This document shows, one piece after another, positions 1-11,229 of a DNA stretch of 64,000 nucleotides (positions are counted from its first letter, which is position 1; each line of letters opens with the position of its first letter). The stretch lies in the NCBI GenBank assembly GCA_963971425.1, contig OZ020518.1:573001-637000 (forward strand), given 5' to 3'. The translations under genes and the position numbers were made by a program. The DNA is from Bryoerythrophyllum caledonicum (Eukaryota; Streptophyta; Bryopsida; Pottiales; Pottiaceae). A model generated the notes under the pieces. It was not told where the DNA came from. It was given only the letters and a program-made list of their open reading frames with translations, and did not search any database.

Positions 1-1218
1 CCTCGCAACAGGCTCCTGAACTGCTGGTGATTCTGCATCTGCAATCTGCTGAGAACCAGCCATATCTCCAGCAACACTCTCTTGCACCGCATGCTCACCA
101 CCTTCACCGATCAAAGGTTCCTTCACAATAGGTTCCTCGACATCTGCAAGCTCCGAACCAGTCTTATCTGCCGCAACGCTCTGGTGAGCAGCAGCCTCTT
201 CCAATTTGGCACCTTCTTCAGCCACCAAAGGCTCCTCAACTGTCGGTGACTCGGCATCTGCAATGTGCTCAAAACCAGTCTTATCTGCAGCAACAATCTC
301 TTGCACCGCATGCTCTTCGGGTTTGGCACCTGCTTCACTCATCAAAGGTTCCTGCACAATAGGTTCCCCAACATCTGTAAGCTCCGAACGAGTCATATCT
401 TCCGCAGCGCTCTCGTGAGCAGCAGTCTCTTCCAATTTGGCTCCTGCTCCAGCCACCAGAGTCTCCTTCGCAACAGGCTCCTCAGCTATCGGTGACAGTT
501 CTGCACCCGCAATATGCTCAGAATCAGTCATATCTGCAGCAACATTCTCTGGCACATGCTCTTTGGGTTCAGCACCAGCTTCAGCCACCAAAGGCTCCCT
601 CGAAATAGTTTCCTCGTCTGTGGACCTCAACGATGACTCTAGACCCGCAAGCCCAGATCCACCAGTCTCATTTGCAGCAAAACTCTCTAATGCAGCAGGC
701 TGTTCATGTTTGACACCTGCTTCAGCCACCAAAGGATCCCTCGCAACAGGCTCCTGAACTGCTGGTGATTCTGCATCTGCAATCTGCTGAGAACCAGCCA
801 TATCTCCAGCAACACTCTCTTGCACCGCATGCTCACCACCTTCACCGATCAAAGGTTCCTTCACAATAGGTTCCTCGACATCTGCAAGCTCCGAACCAGT
901 CTTATCTGCCGCAACGCTCTGGTGAGCAGCAGCCTCTTCCAATTTGGCACCTTCTTCAGCCACCAAAGGCTCCTCAACTGTCGGTGACTCGGCATCTGCA
1001 ATGTGCTCAAAACCAGTCTTATCTGCAGCAACAATCTCTTGCACCGCATGCTCTTCGGGTTTGGCACCTGCTTCACTCATCAAATGTTCCTTCACAATAG
1101 GTTCCCCAACATCTGTAAGCTCCGAACGAGTCATATCATCCGCAGCGCTCCCGTGAGCAACAGTCTCTTCCAATTTGGCTCCTGCTCCAGCCACCAGAGT
1201 CTCCTTCGCAACAGGCTC
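1..1218 (-). repeat. 738-bp higher-order tandem repeat inside exon 4
   Basis: Positions 1 to about 480 match 739 to about 1218 almost base for base, an offset of exactly 738 bp or 246 codons. The reading frame is therefore kept. The older copy continues past the left edge. The near identity, against more diverged 40-residue units elsewhere in the exon, points to a recent duplication. Confidence 0.9.
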
Positions 1219-3023
1219 CTCAGCTATCGGTGACTCTGCAGTTGCAAGCTCGGATCCAGTCTTATCTGCCGCTACACGAGACTCTTGTGCCGCATGCTCT
1301 TCAGATTTGGAACCTTCTTCAGCCACCAAAGGCTCCTTCGCAACAGGCTCCTCGACTGTTGGTGACTCTGCATCTGGAATTTGCTCAAAACCGGTCCTCA
1401 ATGTAGCAACACTCTCTTGCACCGCATGCTCTTCGGGTTTGGCACCAGCTTCACCCATCAGAGGCTCCTTCACAATAGGTTCCCCAACATCTGCAAGCTC
1501 CGAACCAGTCTTATCGTCCGCAGCGCTCTCGTGAGCACCAGTCTCTTCCAATTTGGCACCTGCTCTAGCCACCAGAGTCTCTTTCGCAACAGGGTTCTCA
1601 ACAATCGCTGACTCTGCACTTGCAAGCTCGGATCCAGTCTTATCTGCCGCTACACGAGACTCTTGTGCCGCAGGTTCTTCGGATTTGGCACCTGCTTCCG
1701 CCACCATAGCCTCCTTGGATATAGATTCCTCAACATCTGTAAGCTCCGAGCCAGTCTTATCTTTCGCAGCGCTCTCGTGAGCAGCAAGCTCGTCCAATTT
1801 GGCACCTGCTCCAACCACTAAAGGCTGCTTCGCAACAGGCTCGTCACCCGTTGGTGACTCTGCACCTGCGATTTGCTCAGAACCAGTCTTATCTGCAGCA
1901 ACACTCTCTTGCACCGCATGCTCTTGGGGTTTGGCACCTGTTTCGCGCATCAAAGGCTCCTGTGACGCCAACTGAGGCTCCGAGGACGAGCGCACGGCGG
2001 GGCTCTTTCCAGCATCAGCCCTAACCACAGGGTCTGGAGGTGAGGCGGCAGTTGATGCAGATCCTTTCACAAGTGTCTCCTCAGGTTGGTTCAATAATGA
2101 GTCCTCTGCGGCTGCAACTGCAACACCACCATCCTCTGCCAAAGGTTCCTTCGCAAGCGCCTCCAAACTCGTTTCATGTGCATCAACGTCTGCCTCTTCA
2201 AGGAAGCTCTGGTCGAGGTTGCCACTTCCTTGATCGGCATCGTGAAACTCCTCATCAGATGAACTACCCTCGGGCTTCAGCCTACTCGTACTGATCGGAG
2301 ACAATGTAGTTCCCATCTCTGAAAAATCCCTGTCATATCCCTCCATGTGCTGCAAAAAAGAAAAAAGAAAAATTGAAGAACAGAAACACGTGAAGGGCAT
2401 GGACATCGCCAAGACAAAAAAAAAGTTCGCACCTCGGCCAAACGACCCTCGAGATTTTGCACACGCTCCACCATCGTTCCCGAAAACTTCTTCAAGCTCC
2501 GAGGAGTGGCGGGCAGCGACCGCGGCGACAAGGCCGTGTACTTCTCGTCTAAAGCCGCCAGCTGAGGAGCAAAACCAAGCAAAAATCAGTCGACGAAATC
2601 CAAAATCCGTCAACAAACCCAGCATCAAGAATCCAGCACTTGCCTGGCTTTCGAGGCGACCGACGCGCTCCGTAAGCGCTTTTGCGGACGAGGAAGTGGG
2701 CGAGCTCAAATATGAGCTGAGGCCTCCCACATGTGTCATGATAACCTGAAGACAAAGACACACAAGTCACGGTGTGCATCACCGGAAGGGATTCTCTTAC
2801 ACCGCAAGAGAGAAAAGAATCGTACCACAGGCGCTTTCGCCACGCTCACGACCGCCGAAGCGACGCGCATAGGCGCTTTCGCCACGCCCACGACCGCCGA
2901 CGCGACGTGCTGCAACGCGCCCGCCGTCATGTCGCCGATCGACTCCAACCCTTTCCCGACCTTCACCATCATACCTGGACTCACAGCATCTGGTCCAACA
3001 TCACCAACTTGAGAACCCTTCAT
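1..3023 (-). CDS. Acidic tandem-repeat protein gene, four exons, 3' part off the window
   Basis: I do not recognise the family. Four exons join in phase 0. Exon 1 is 3023-2826 (66 aa), exon 2 is 2745-2644 (34 aa), exon 3 is 2561-2433 (43 aa) and exon 4 runs from 2349 to the edge (783 aa, open throughout). Introns 1 and 3 are GT-AG. Intron 2 starts GCAAGT, a GC-AG intron. The ATG at 3023 is the first in-frame Met after a stop 15 codons upstream. The first 143 residues hold an Ala/Val-rich helical stretch (VASAVV, VAKAP) and heptad-like segments (LTERVGRLESQLAALDEKY, MVERVQNLEGRLAE) that suggest a coiled coil. Exon 4 is built from degenerate units of about 40 residues (EPLVAEAGAKPEEHA, then ESVAADKTGSE, then ADAESPTVEEP), rich in Glu and Ala. 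A 738-bp stretch (246 codons) recurs in tandem. No signal peptide is evident. A structural or disordered role is only a guess. Confidence 0.8.
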
Positions 3024-3601
3024 CAAACTCCCCAGGCTGCGGACGACTCCGTACTTGACCCGGGATCAGCTCGCATTGCGGAATCATGCATGCGCGTACG
3101 CCATAGTGCCCACAACTGCGAGAAACATCAACATAATTCGGCTCGATACGACGCCGGACAAATTCCAACACCAACGCTCACTTGCATTCTAAGCTAGCAG
3201 CAGTGGCGATGACCTGCACACCTTGGAACGTCAAGAATCAGTCAACCCACAAGTCCTAATCCTTTACTAAATCCATCACACCCTCAAGCCTCTGGAATTC
3301 CGCGGGACGATTCAGCACGTTTTACAGCGTATGAAAATCTTGGCCCTATCTAGATAAACCGCGACGCGCGTCTCACACTGGAGTTGCAGCACTTGTCCCT
3401 ATGCAGCGCTTGTTGCCATGCATCCCTGTCACTTCACAAGGGATTTGAAGCGTCCGGTAGTGATGGCCCATCTGGCTTGGAGTCTTGCGAGAGTGCAATC
3501 CGACATCACCGCGGGACTCGCTTGAAGAATATCATTGGTTGACTAGTTCGGGAGACGTCGCGTCTTCGTGGAAAGTCGAAGCGTGCGCGGTGGAATCCTT
3601 C

Positions 3602-3624
3602 TACTGTATATACTATATACAGTA
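3602..3624. promoter_or_regulatory. Perfect 23-bp palindrome with TATA core upstream of the repeat-protein gene
   Basis: TACTGTATATA, one C, then TATATACAGTA: two 11-bp arms that are exact reverse complements. It lies about 580 bp upstream of the ATG at 3023. It could be a TATA region or a dimeric factor site. Only the palindrome itself is directly seen. Confidence 0.35.
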
Positions 3625-3991
3625 CTACCCCAAATGAGCGTTGCACCTGGCCCCTATGTTTATGTTTCTCATTTTTCTCATGGGGCTCAACGAGCGCCTT
3701 GTTTTGGCCCATGCCCTGGAGTGGTGAACACGCTTGTTGGGGTATTTAGTGGGTTTCTACGTGGTGGCCAGCGATTCTAAGAACAATTTCTAAAAATTGC
3801 CAGAAATGCTACACTTTGATGGAGTTTGTAAGCTATTCAAGCCCGTAATACGTGGAGTTACCTATGTGATACCTTGCAATAACTGTGATAGACATATGTG
3901 AAACCCGTGGATGTCATCTCATAAGGTGACTAAGTACTTATAATGTTGGTTAGCATTTTGGTTGAATTTTATTGTTTTTTTTTTCAATTTT

Positions 3992-4235
3992 TGGTGTACT
4001 ACACTACTCTGTTATGGGTACTTAGTGTTATGCACAATAAATGACTTGAAAATGCTATAAGTTTTTACTTTTGATGAAGATTTTTACTAAGAGCACAACA
4101 ATCTATACTACTCAAAGAAGGGATCATTGTAGACATGGTGGTGAAAATATGCATCGAGGATAAAAATTTGCACCACTTACAAGTCATTTACTGTGCATAA
4201 CACTAAATAACAAAATCAGTGTAGCAGCAACTAGG
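3992..4235. repeat. Small inverted repeat, MITE-like
   Basis: TTAGTGTTATGCACA with a following AATGACTTG (4022-4048) is mirrored by CAAGTCATT and TGTGCATAACACTAA (4180-4206). Weaker symmetry extends outward to a TACTACACTA/AGTGTAG pair. No coding potential. The outer ends are approximate. Confidence 0.5.
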
Positions 4236-4389
4236 TCTTTCTTGTACACTCATCCCTCCCAGAAGTAATTCCTCTCATAAGTTATTAAGCCACTAACTTA
4301 TGACCTTAGCTAAGTGTAATCTCAACTAATTTCTAACCACGCTCACTTACAACAACTTCATATGTGTCTCAACATCACTGTTCCATTCT

Positions 4390-4554
4390 GAGCTTCATGA
4401 CACAAGGACTCTCTTTGGTGATGTCACGATATCGTGAAGGTGATGAGCTTCATGACACAAGGACTCTCTTTGTTAATGTCATGATTTCCTGAAGGTGATG
4501 AGCTTCACAACACAAGGACTTTCTCTGCTAATGTCACGGTTTTGTGAAGGTGAT
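4390..4554. repeat. Minisatellite, three 55-bp units
   Basis: Three head-to-tail units (4390-4444, 4445-4499, 4500-4554) each begin GAGCTTCA, run through ACACAAGGACT and end GTGAAGGTGAT or a close variant. The array is inside the 4245-4886 element. Confidence 0.85.
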
Positions 4555-4645
4555 GTTTGATGGCCATGTATGAAGGTGAAGGTGATTCCATGAAGTGCTC
4601 TAGTGTGGACCATAAGTTGATTTGGCCACTAATTTTTTGGAGTAG

Positions 4646-4753
4646 GGTGGCGCTTTGTATAGTGATAGGAGGTAAGGTGGCGCTTTGAATGCAGCTCCAA
4701 TGGATAGAGTGACAAGGTGGCGCTTTGAGTGTAGCACCAATGGATGGAGTGAC
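4646..4753. repeat. Short tandem array, 41-bp units
   Basis: Two clear units contain AAGGTGGCGCTTTGA and CCAATGGATRGAGTGAC, preceded by a partial unit around 4646. It is also internal to the 4245-4886 element. Confidence 0.75.
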
Positions 4754-4886
4754 ACCTTTGGAGCAGTAAACTTGGGCTAAAGTAACCTAATCTCTACTAA
4801 ATCCATCACTAACTTTGAACCTCTACTTAGTTCTTACCACCTCCATCCACTAGATTTGGCTATAACTTATGGGAGGGTTGAGTGTA

Positions 4887-5435
4887 GTTTTTCATCTAAT
4901 TCAGGAATCGCTGGCGGTGGCTGTGCAGTGGAAGTGGGACCAGCGCCGGCATTTTCATGCAAAAGCAAACCTTACGTATACAAGTATTATTGAACTCGTC
5001 AAGTTCGAGGTAACAAGAGATGATCTTGGCCACAGGCTGTTAGTTTCCCTCATTTTTTCCGTCACGATGCTGTTATGAAGTTTCATGAGGGATGGGCTTC
5101 TTGTGAGACAGGCATAGCTTGTACGACTGTTGAGTCTTTCGTGCACGTGTAATGGAGGATTTTTTGTCGCTTGGGTGCTTTTCATGGTGATTCACGGCTG
5201 GAATGCAAAGTAGATCATGCGCCGTTTCGTACTATGAAGGTTTAGGGCAGCCAGAGCGACATGGTTTGTTTCTTGCGTGGGCAACGGAGGGACAACCACG
5301 AGAGCGGGGACCACCGCAAGGTAGTAGTCTCATCATGTCTTCCAAGCTTAGGATCTATAAAGCAGTTACGGTGCGGTTGTTTGTAACCATTCCGAAGGTA
5401 CAGTCGAATGTTTTGTTTTGACTTGTACGTTTCGA
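4887..5435. other. Intergenic, no gene seen
   Basis: Only short shadow ORFs without recognisable motifs. No repeat structure noticed. Confidence 0.5.
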
Positions 5436-5890
5436 GGCGACAATATCCTTCTGTCTGGTGAGAGCTTTTTCTGTAAATCAATGAAAAGGAGCCAGAAGAA
5501 ACGCTCATGACGATCCATACATTCTAGCAGGTAAAACGATAACCGAAGGTCTGTTCTAGGTCGTTTAAATGTCAACAAGTGATTATGGGTATAGAAAACG
5601 ACAGTAATCACATCATCATAGATTTGCTGCGTCAATGGAAGATTAAGAAGCTGGTGACAATCCTCTGTCTGTAAATTAAGAGGAAGCCATAGATTCTAGC
5701 AGATGAAACGTCCGTTCATATTTCACCTTACGAGATTTATGAACAAAGGAAACCATCAAAGAACAGGAACCACATTACTATATCATGGAAGATTAAGAAG
5801 GTGACAATCCTCCGTCTGTGAGATCTTTGCTGTAAACCCACAGGAAGCCAGAAGAAACATTCGACATGAACCATGTTCCCATTCATACTC
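5436..5890. repeat. Diverged tandem repeat 3' of the Ole e 1 gene
   Basis: Three loosely repeated segments share CAATCCTCYGTCTGT-type starts, a TGTAAAT or TGTAAAC, AGGAAGCCA or GGAGCCAGAAG, and ATTCTAGCAG. They begin near 5440, 5655 and 5800. Unit length is irregular, so the copies are old. Confidence 0.5.
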
Positions 5891-5915
5891 TAAGGTCTAT
5901 ATTATCATGTACCGA

Positions 5916-7902
5916 TTACCACTTACACGAGACGAGCAGGCATTTGCCCTTGCCATAGCCGCTGTTGGCCTCCCTGAATGCCTTGGCCTGGACGTTCTTC
6001 GCGCCCCACGGCCCCTTCATTGCCTTGGTGAACTTGCTCTTGACTCCCCGGGGCGACATGTAGAAGTGCTGGTTGGTCCTGGCGTTGAGCAGGGCGGCGA
6101 TGGCCTGGCGCAGCAGCTCGTCCCCGGTGAGCAGCGCGCCTGCCAGCGTCTTAGACCCGTACCTCTTCTGCGCGTCCCTGCCGAAGACGGCGCCCACCGT
6201 GGTCTTCCAGGGGGACATGTCCTTGGGCCAGTAGCATTTGTAGTCAGGGCGGAGCCAGTCCCTGCACCAGGACGGAGCGTCAAACCCTAACCCTAATGCT
6301 AAGAGGTAAGAGAGCTTTGGCGTTTCGAGCACTGGGTTTTGAGGATCATAGGCTGTGGCTGGAACTAGTTTTTATGCTCTTTCTGAAGACAAGCTGAAAC
6401 ATGAGTTTTTAGGTTTCTTAGGCATGGTTGGTACTCTCTGTGAAGCCAAGCTCAAAACATGAGTTTTGGGGTTCATATGCACCTGGTAATACTAGTTTTG
6501 CATTCTCTCTGAATCAAGCTAAAACAACCTTGAACTGTGGGTGTCATGGAGTCGTTGATCTCATGGTAACTTAATGCAACATGAAGTTTTTTCCTAGATA
6601 GTTTATATCACTACAATGAAGTTAATTGTAAAGTCTTACTAGAAGCGGAAAAAGAGGTTAAAATTTTGTAAAGATAGGCCAGAGGGAACCAACCTCAGTA
6701 TGCAAGCTAATCACAGAAAAGAAAAAAGTTATATGTACAAATAATTCAAGTATTCATGAATTCCCTTGATGTTTTTTCATTCCTATGTTTGTACACATGT
6801 AATAGTGAGAGAAAGAGAGGGAGACAAGGTGACGATGTAGTCTGTGCAGATATTACTTACGAGCATGAGCAAGTGGAGGGGCGCCTGTTGGGGAAGGGAA
6901 CGCGGATCTCCTCGCGTCGTCTGGGGCAGAACCCCATGGGCTTGGCAGGCCTGTAGAACATGGGATCCACCACGTACACCGCCTTGAACAGGAACTTGGA
7001 TTTCAGACGCACCGCCTTCCCTGATCCAGCTCCCACGATGTTGCATCGGCGGTCCGGGCTACCAGATAAGTACACCGCGCATCCCCTCAGCTCCTCCTTC
7101 CCCTTGAAATTTACCATGAAGTCGCCCAGAAAGTTGGTCGAGGATCGCGCGTAGCTTGTCACTTTCCCTTTGGCGTCCTTGCATTGCACTGAGACCTTCA
7201 CATCTGGCAAATCAGGCATTTAATTAGTAATGGAGATGTAATATCACCAGCAGCAAAGAGGGTGCACTACTAGCAATCCTGTCGTTTCTCATTCAGAAAG
7301 TGACGTTCTTCATGTGTGGAAAGGATGATTTATCCTTCTTTCCTGTGACCAAATCAACTCACCTCCTTCGCAAATTCTTGGTACAGGAAGTGAAAAACAA
7401 CAGGTTTGCTAGTACACAATGGATGAGAAAACCTGTTACTACCAAATGACAAGAAAAAGTGACATTTATTAACGCTCCTAGTGACACTTTTTAGCTGAGA
7501 AGCAACATGGATATTAGTATTGTAAAATTCACGAACTGATCAAGAATTTGATCAAAATTGTCTTAATTCAGGAGAAATAACATTTGAGTAAAAACTCTTC
7601 CTGAATAACTTCGTGCTAATCACAAGTAGGAGCAGCTTCAGTGTGCATATCAGGGATACAGTCTATGATGATCACATACCTTTCATGGGGCGTGCGAACG
7701 GAAAGACTTTGTTCTGAATGCACTGGTCGCAGAAGACCTTCCCCACCACCACGGCGGACCATATGGTCCAGTCCTTCCGAGCTCCGTAGACCTCTGTCTG
7801 TGCAAACGCCTGGCCTCCTTCATGAGCTGATGCAGATGTAGCTGCCAAGTAGAAGCTGGCAATCACGACCGCCACGGCAATAGGTACCCCTCCCATCTTC
7901 AT
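5916..7902 (-). CDS. Ole e 1-like secreted protein with extra C-terminal module, three exons
   Basis: Exon 1 is 7902-7680, exon 2 is 7203-6861 and exon 3 is 6261-5916. Donors GTATGT and GTAAGT and acceptors TTGCCAG and GTGCAG give one 303-residue frame ending in TAA. Alternative exon 3 acceptors further upstream run into a stop. Residues 1-26 are a typical signal peptide (hydrophobic core, then ASA before His27). Residues about 50-170 match the pollen Ole e 1 / extensin-like fold: VVGKVFCDQC (Cys58, Cys61), VQC (Cys82), an NFLGDF turn, GCAV (Cys116) and SPDRRCN (Cys128). A second module (about 190-303) follows, with CYWPKD, TTVGAVFG, YGSKTL and LLRQAIAALLNA. I recall similar tails on other plant secreted proteins but cannot name the domain. 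The protein is probably apoplastic; its biochemical role is unknown. The gene looks intact. Confidence 0.88.
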
Positions 7903-9145
7903 CTTGTAGTTATCACTGAATCAGTACTGGATTATTAGTACTCCATGGTCGAGTTCTTACGTCGAGAATGACTTGAAGAAAAACTGCATCAATTCTAACT
8001 CTTAACATGTGACGCCACATTGATCACTGGAAAGAAACACCTTATAAATAAACAGATTCAACATCGTCTCCTAGACTTGGATACCTACATCTCAAATAAT
8101 CCCAGACACTCCAACTTCAAGAGTGATATATGTAGTCCTCACCGAAGTATCTTGGTTGGAAGAAGCTATGTCACTTGTCCAGAAGCACTAGTCACAATAC
8201 CTAATCTTTGGAGGAGCTTTCTTCAGAGATGATATGAGGAGAAATGGAGGTGAAGTATATGTAGGGAGATGCATTTAAGAGGGTTCTCTGTGGAGTGGGT
8301 GGTCCTGTGAAGCGGTGGTGTAATTTGACGGTAGGTCAACTATTCTAGGGACATGTTTAAATCTCCTCTGTCAGGGAAGGTGACATGGTTGGGTGATTCA
8401 GTTAATGTCTTCCAACAAACTTACTTGGCTCTAAAGGGAGGAAACTTCCTTCTTTGCCTGATTGGTGGAAGAAATTCACAAGATTTTCATTTTACAAAAA
8501 ATTCTTTCTTAGAGCAGCTAACTAATTACCGAGGGAAACCGTTATGAGTTAATTAGGGGTATTTAGGGTCAAGTTTTGAAGCAGCCGGTTGTTTCCATCT
8601 GGGAGCCCATAGTTTTTCCATCTACGTAGGTGCAATTCAATTATGCAGATTGAAGGCTTGAGTTTTGGCTTTGCAGAGTGAGATGGAAATTTGAGTGAAC
8701 TGCCGACTCAATGCCTGTGGTTTGCAGCCGGTAACATGGATGAGACTTGGTACCCTAACATTGGTCTGGTTTGGACACCCCCTATACGAACCAATTTTTT
8801 TTTTTAACATACTGGTTCGGATACGATGGATATCACCTAGGTATTACATGAGTATTGCCTAGATATTACAAGGATATGACCTTGGCTTTACATGGGCATT
8901 ACCTAAGACAAGTATTTTATATTTTCCAAAAAATTTGGACACCTCCATTTTGAACGAATTATGTACAAACCCGACCAACACGTAGGGTGTGTTAAGTTGA
9001 CAATGTGATCCCAGTGCCAGAAGGTCAGGATCAGTGAGGGTGGAGTTGAGGTACTTGGCATTTATGATGATGAGCTTTGGAGAGAGAATTTGGACTGATC
9101 TTTGACATGGAGGCTGGTAAATTCTCGTACCCTGCAAACTCTTCA
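7903..9145. other. Intergenic, upstream of the Ole e 1 gene, with a dispersed repeat
   Basis: A weak TATA-like CATATACTT (minus strand, about 8254-8262) could serve the Ole e 1 gene. From about 8815 to 9010 there is a repeat with runs such as GATATCACCTAGGTATTACA and the downstream words TTTTCCAAAA and ATTATGTACAAA. Its relatives lie near 14.0 and 34.5 kb. No gene seen. Confidence 0.45.
8815..9010. repeat. Dispersed repeat with stuttered GGTATTACATG words (copy 1)
   Basis: A string of 13-15 bp words of the type CCTAGGTATTACATGAGTATT is followed about 60 bp later by TTTTCCAAAAAATT and GAACGAATTATGTACAAAC. The same order recurs near 14,020-14,180 and 34,500-34,710, in the same orientation. Confidence 0.5.
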
Positions 9146-10080
9146 TTAACCCCTAAAGGACCACGACCACTTTTGCTCTAAAACAAGTCCAAAAGTGCCA
9201 GTGCCAAAAAGAGACATGAAAATCACATTTTAAAGTGAATTTTGGATTTTCAACCGTAAGATCTTAAAAACGACTTCTATATAAACATGCCATTAAATTT
9301 TGATTGCAATCCACCGCACAGATTGATATATTTTAGTGTTTAAAGCCAAAAAAATGGTTCATTTTCTTCCCTCCGTTGAGTAGATCAGCTGACTTTGACT
9401 TCATTTAGTATCAAATTTTTGCATTGTACAAGGTCTAAATCTTTTACCATTGTCTTAAGCATGATGTTATTTCCCATCACACCAATTTTTAGAGGTAAAA
9501 AAGGGGTGTAGCATATTCAAAACAAGTGTGCAAGGAGTGGAGATTCAAAAATTGCCATTTCACGTTTTATTTTTTTGTGAACTACGTATGTATTCAAATA
9601 ATAATCCAAACGGTCAGTAAGAAGGTTTTCACCACATATTGTTGTTGAAAAATTAAAAAGTAAAAAATATGAAGATCTCTAGGTTTTATGTAGAAAAGAT
9701 GAAATTTTTTCCCCCGTTGCCCGACAATGTGTGAAAATGTTTGACTTGGAATAAAATGCCTTTTTACACTAAAGACAAGAATTTTTTTTTTGAAAATTTC
9801 CAGAAAAAGAAATATTCTTTATATGTGTGAAAAATCTCAATGTCAATAGAAACTTTTGTCAAAAAATTTGGAGGTGCCCGGTGTCCCCACTTTTGGCTTT
9901 AAGTGGTACCAACTTTCAAACCACAAATCCAAAAAATAAAATAAAAATATCTCCACGAAGCTCTTATCAGAGGCAATCTAGAACAAAAAATTCAGAGAGT
10001 TTTTTTTTTTTTTCGAATTTTAGGAACCTGCCCAAAATCAGAAACCCCTCCGAAGGAGACTCTGGTCCTGTAGGGGTTAA
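9146..10080. mobile_element. TTAA-flanked non-autonomous element, piggyBac-like, 935 bp
   Basis: TTAA at 9146-9149 is followed by CCCCTAAAGGACCA. The right end reads TGGTCCTGTAGGGG followed by TTAA at 10077-10080. The TIRs therefore match at 13 of 14 positions and TTAA is the apparent target duplication, which is the piggyBac habit. No transposase ORF. Its interior (for example AGAGGTAAAAAAGGGGTGTA near 9490) is shared with copies at 45.3-46.2 kb and, inverted, at 42.6-42.98 kb. Confidence 0.75.
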
Positions 10081-10088
10081 CACGCCTA

Positions 10089-10356
10089 GGGCGAACTGAC
10101 CCCCTCGTTGGTACTTACCCGAGGTGGGCCCGTCTTAATTGTACGGAGTCATTTTTTTGGCCCTCTTATTTTGGGGGATCCGGAGGCTTTCTTTGGATTT
10201 TTTTGGACAAATTTGGGGCCTATGGCTATTGTTTGCCCTCGAGGATTCTCCCTCTCTATAAATAGGTCCCCATCCAAAAACAAAATAGGGGCCTGGTTTG
10301 GCCCCACCACCTCGTGGTCCCCTCGGGTAAGTACCAACAAGGGGGTCAGTTTGCCC
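10089..10356. mobile_element. MITE, 268 bp, 36-bp terminal inverted repeats
   Basis: The left end begins GGGCGAACTGACCCCC and continues through GTTGGTACTTACCCGAGG. The right end is its reverse complement with two differences in 36 bases. No convincing target duplication, so the superfamily is not called. No ORF. Confidence 0.8.
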
Positions 10357-10421
10357 TGGCCATTAACACTAGCTCAAGACTATCACATGTCCTTGAAATG
10401 TTATTGACCCACTTTAATCCT

Positions 10422-11229
10422 TTAACCCTTTACCGCCCACGGATGTTTATGAGAAAACCAAGATTTCTGCTGATTTTTTTCTTTGCACCGGATTTTATGG
10501 AAATATAATGCTTAATATTGATATCTAACCTTACAAAATTGAACTTAACCCCTGTCCTGAACTTTGGGGAAATTTTGCACAACATCCAACGGTTGATGGA
10601 ATAGATTATAGTGTTTCAAGTTACCGTATATTGGTAGTGCAAACTGTCCATTTTGGAGGGTGCACTACTTTAACCATCAATAGATTCTTGCAAGAATTTT
10701 TTTACTTTGAATTAGAGCGGTTCACATGTGCAGTAGGTTGATAGCTTCGCATTGACATATCATATGCGAGGAAAATATTTATACACAATTATTGGTGATT
10801 TTTTTTTCCTTTTTCTACTTGATTGTATACAAAAATGTTCCAACCTTGTACGAATCAAAACGGTAGTTTCGTATGTGAAGAGAGAGATCAACAATCACTA
10901 AACAATGAAGAATGTCTCAAAGACAAAGTTCAATCAAAATTTAAGACCACAATCAATGTGCATGTGTGTGAAATACAACATAGTATGTGGCATGGTATTC
11001 ACTCTATTCACTGAATTTTAGAGTATTTGGTGTATTTTTGTTGTATTCCTAGCTTTTCCAAGAGTTCCATAAATCCAAATCATGATCTGATTGTTGGAGA
11101 GTGTTTGTGTATTGAGTGCGCAAATCTGAACCTGGCATCTCAAAGCCTAATTCCTCATGGATTTCATGCAATTTGAGTTTTAGCACCTCCGGAGTCCCAT
11201 TTCGGGCTTCTTGGGCGTTAAAGGGTTAA
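10422..11229. mobile_element. Inner TTAA element 1, piggyBac-like
   Basis: Bounded by TTAA at 10422-10425 and 11226-11229. The left TIR is CCCTTTACCGCCCA; the right end TGGGCGTTAAAGGG is its reverse complement with one change. Non-coding. It is inverted relative to its neighbour and more than 80% alike by eye along its length. Confidence 0.85.

Larger units (their letters stand above)
4245..4886. mobile_element. MITE-like element with 20-bp terminal inverted repeats
   Basis: The left end TACACTCATCCCTCCCAGAA and the reverse complement of the right end (TACACTCAACCCTCCCATAA) agree at 18 of 20 positions. The symmetry continues through CATAAGTTAT inside. The flanks GTCTTTCTT and GTTTTTCAT may be a decayed 9-bp duplication, which would suggest a Mutator-type origin, but this is weak. 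It has no ORF and contains two short tandem arrays. Confidence 0.55.

Noticed and set aside
206-1780. Plus-strand Ser/Ala-rich ORFs and minus-strand Arg/Leu-rich ORFs
   Set aside because: They are other-frame shadows of the minus-strand repeat protein, whose frame is open for 783 codons and joins good splice sites.
5907-6290. 127-residue plus-strand ORF
   Set aside because: Antisense to exon 3 of the Ole e 1 gene; high GC there creates open frames on both strands.
6270-6300. CCCTAACCCTAA, telomere-like
   Set aside because: Only about two units, inside an intron; too short to call an interstitial telomere.
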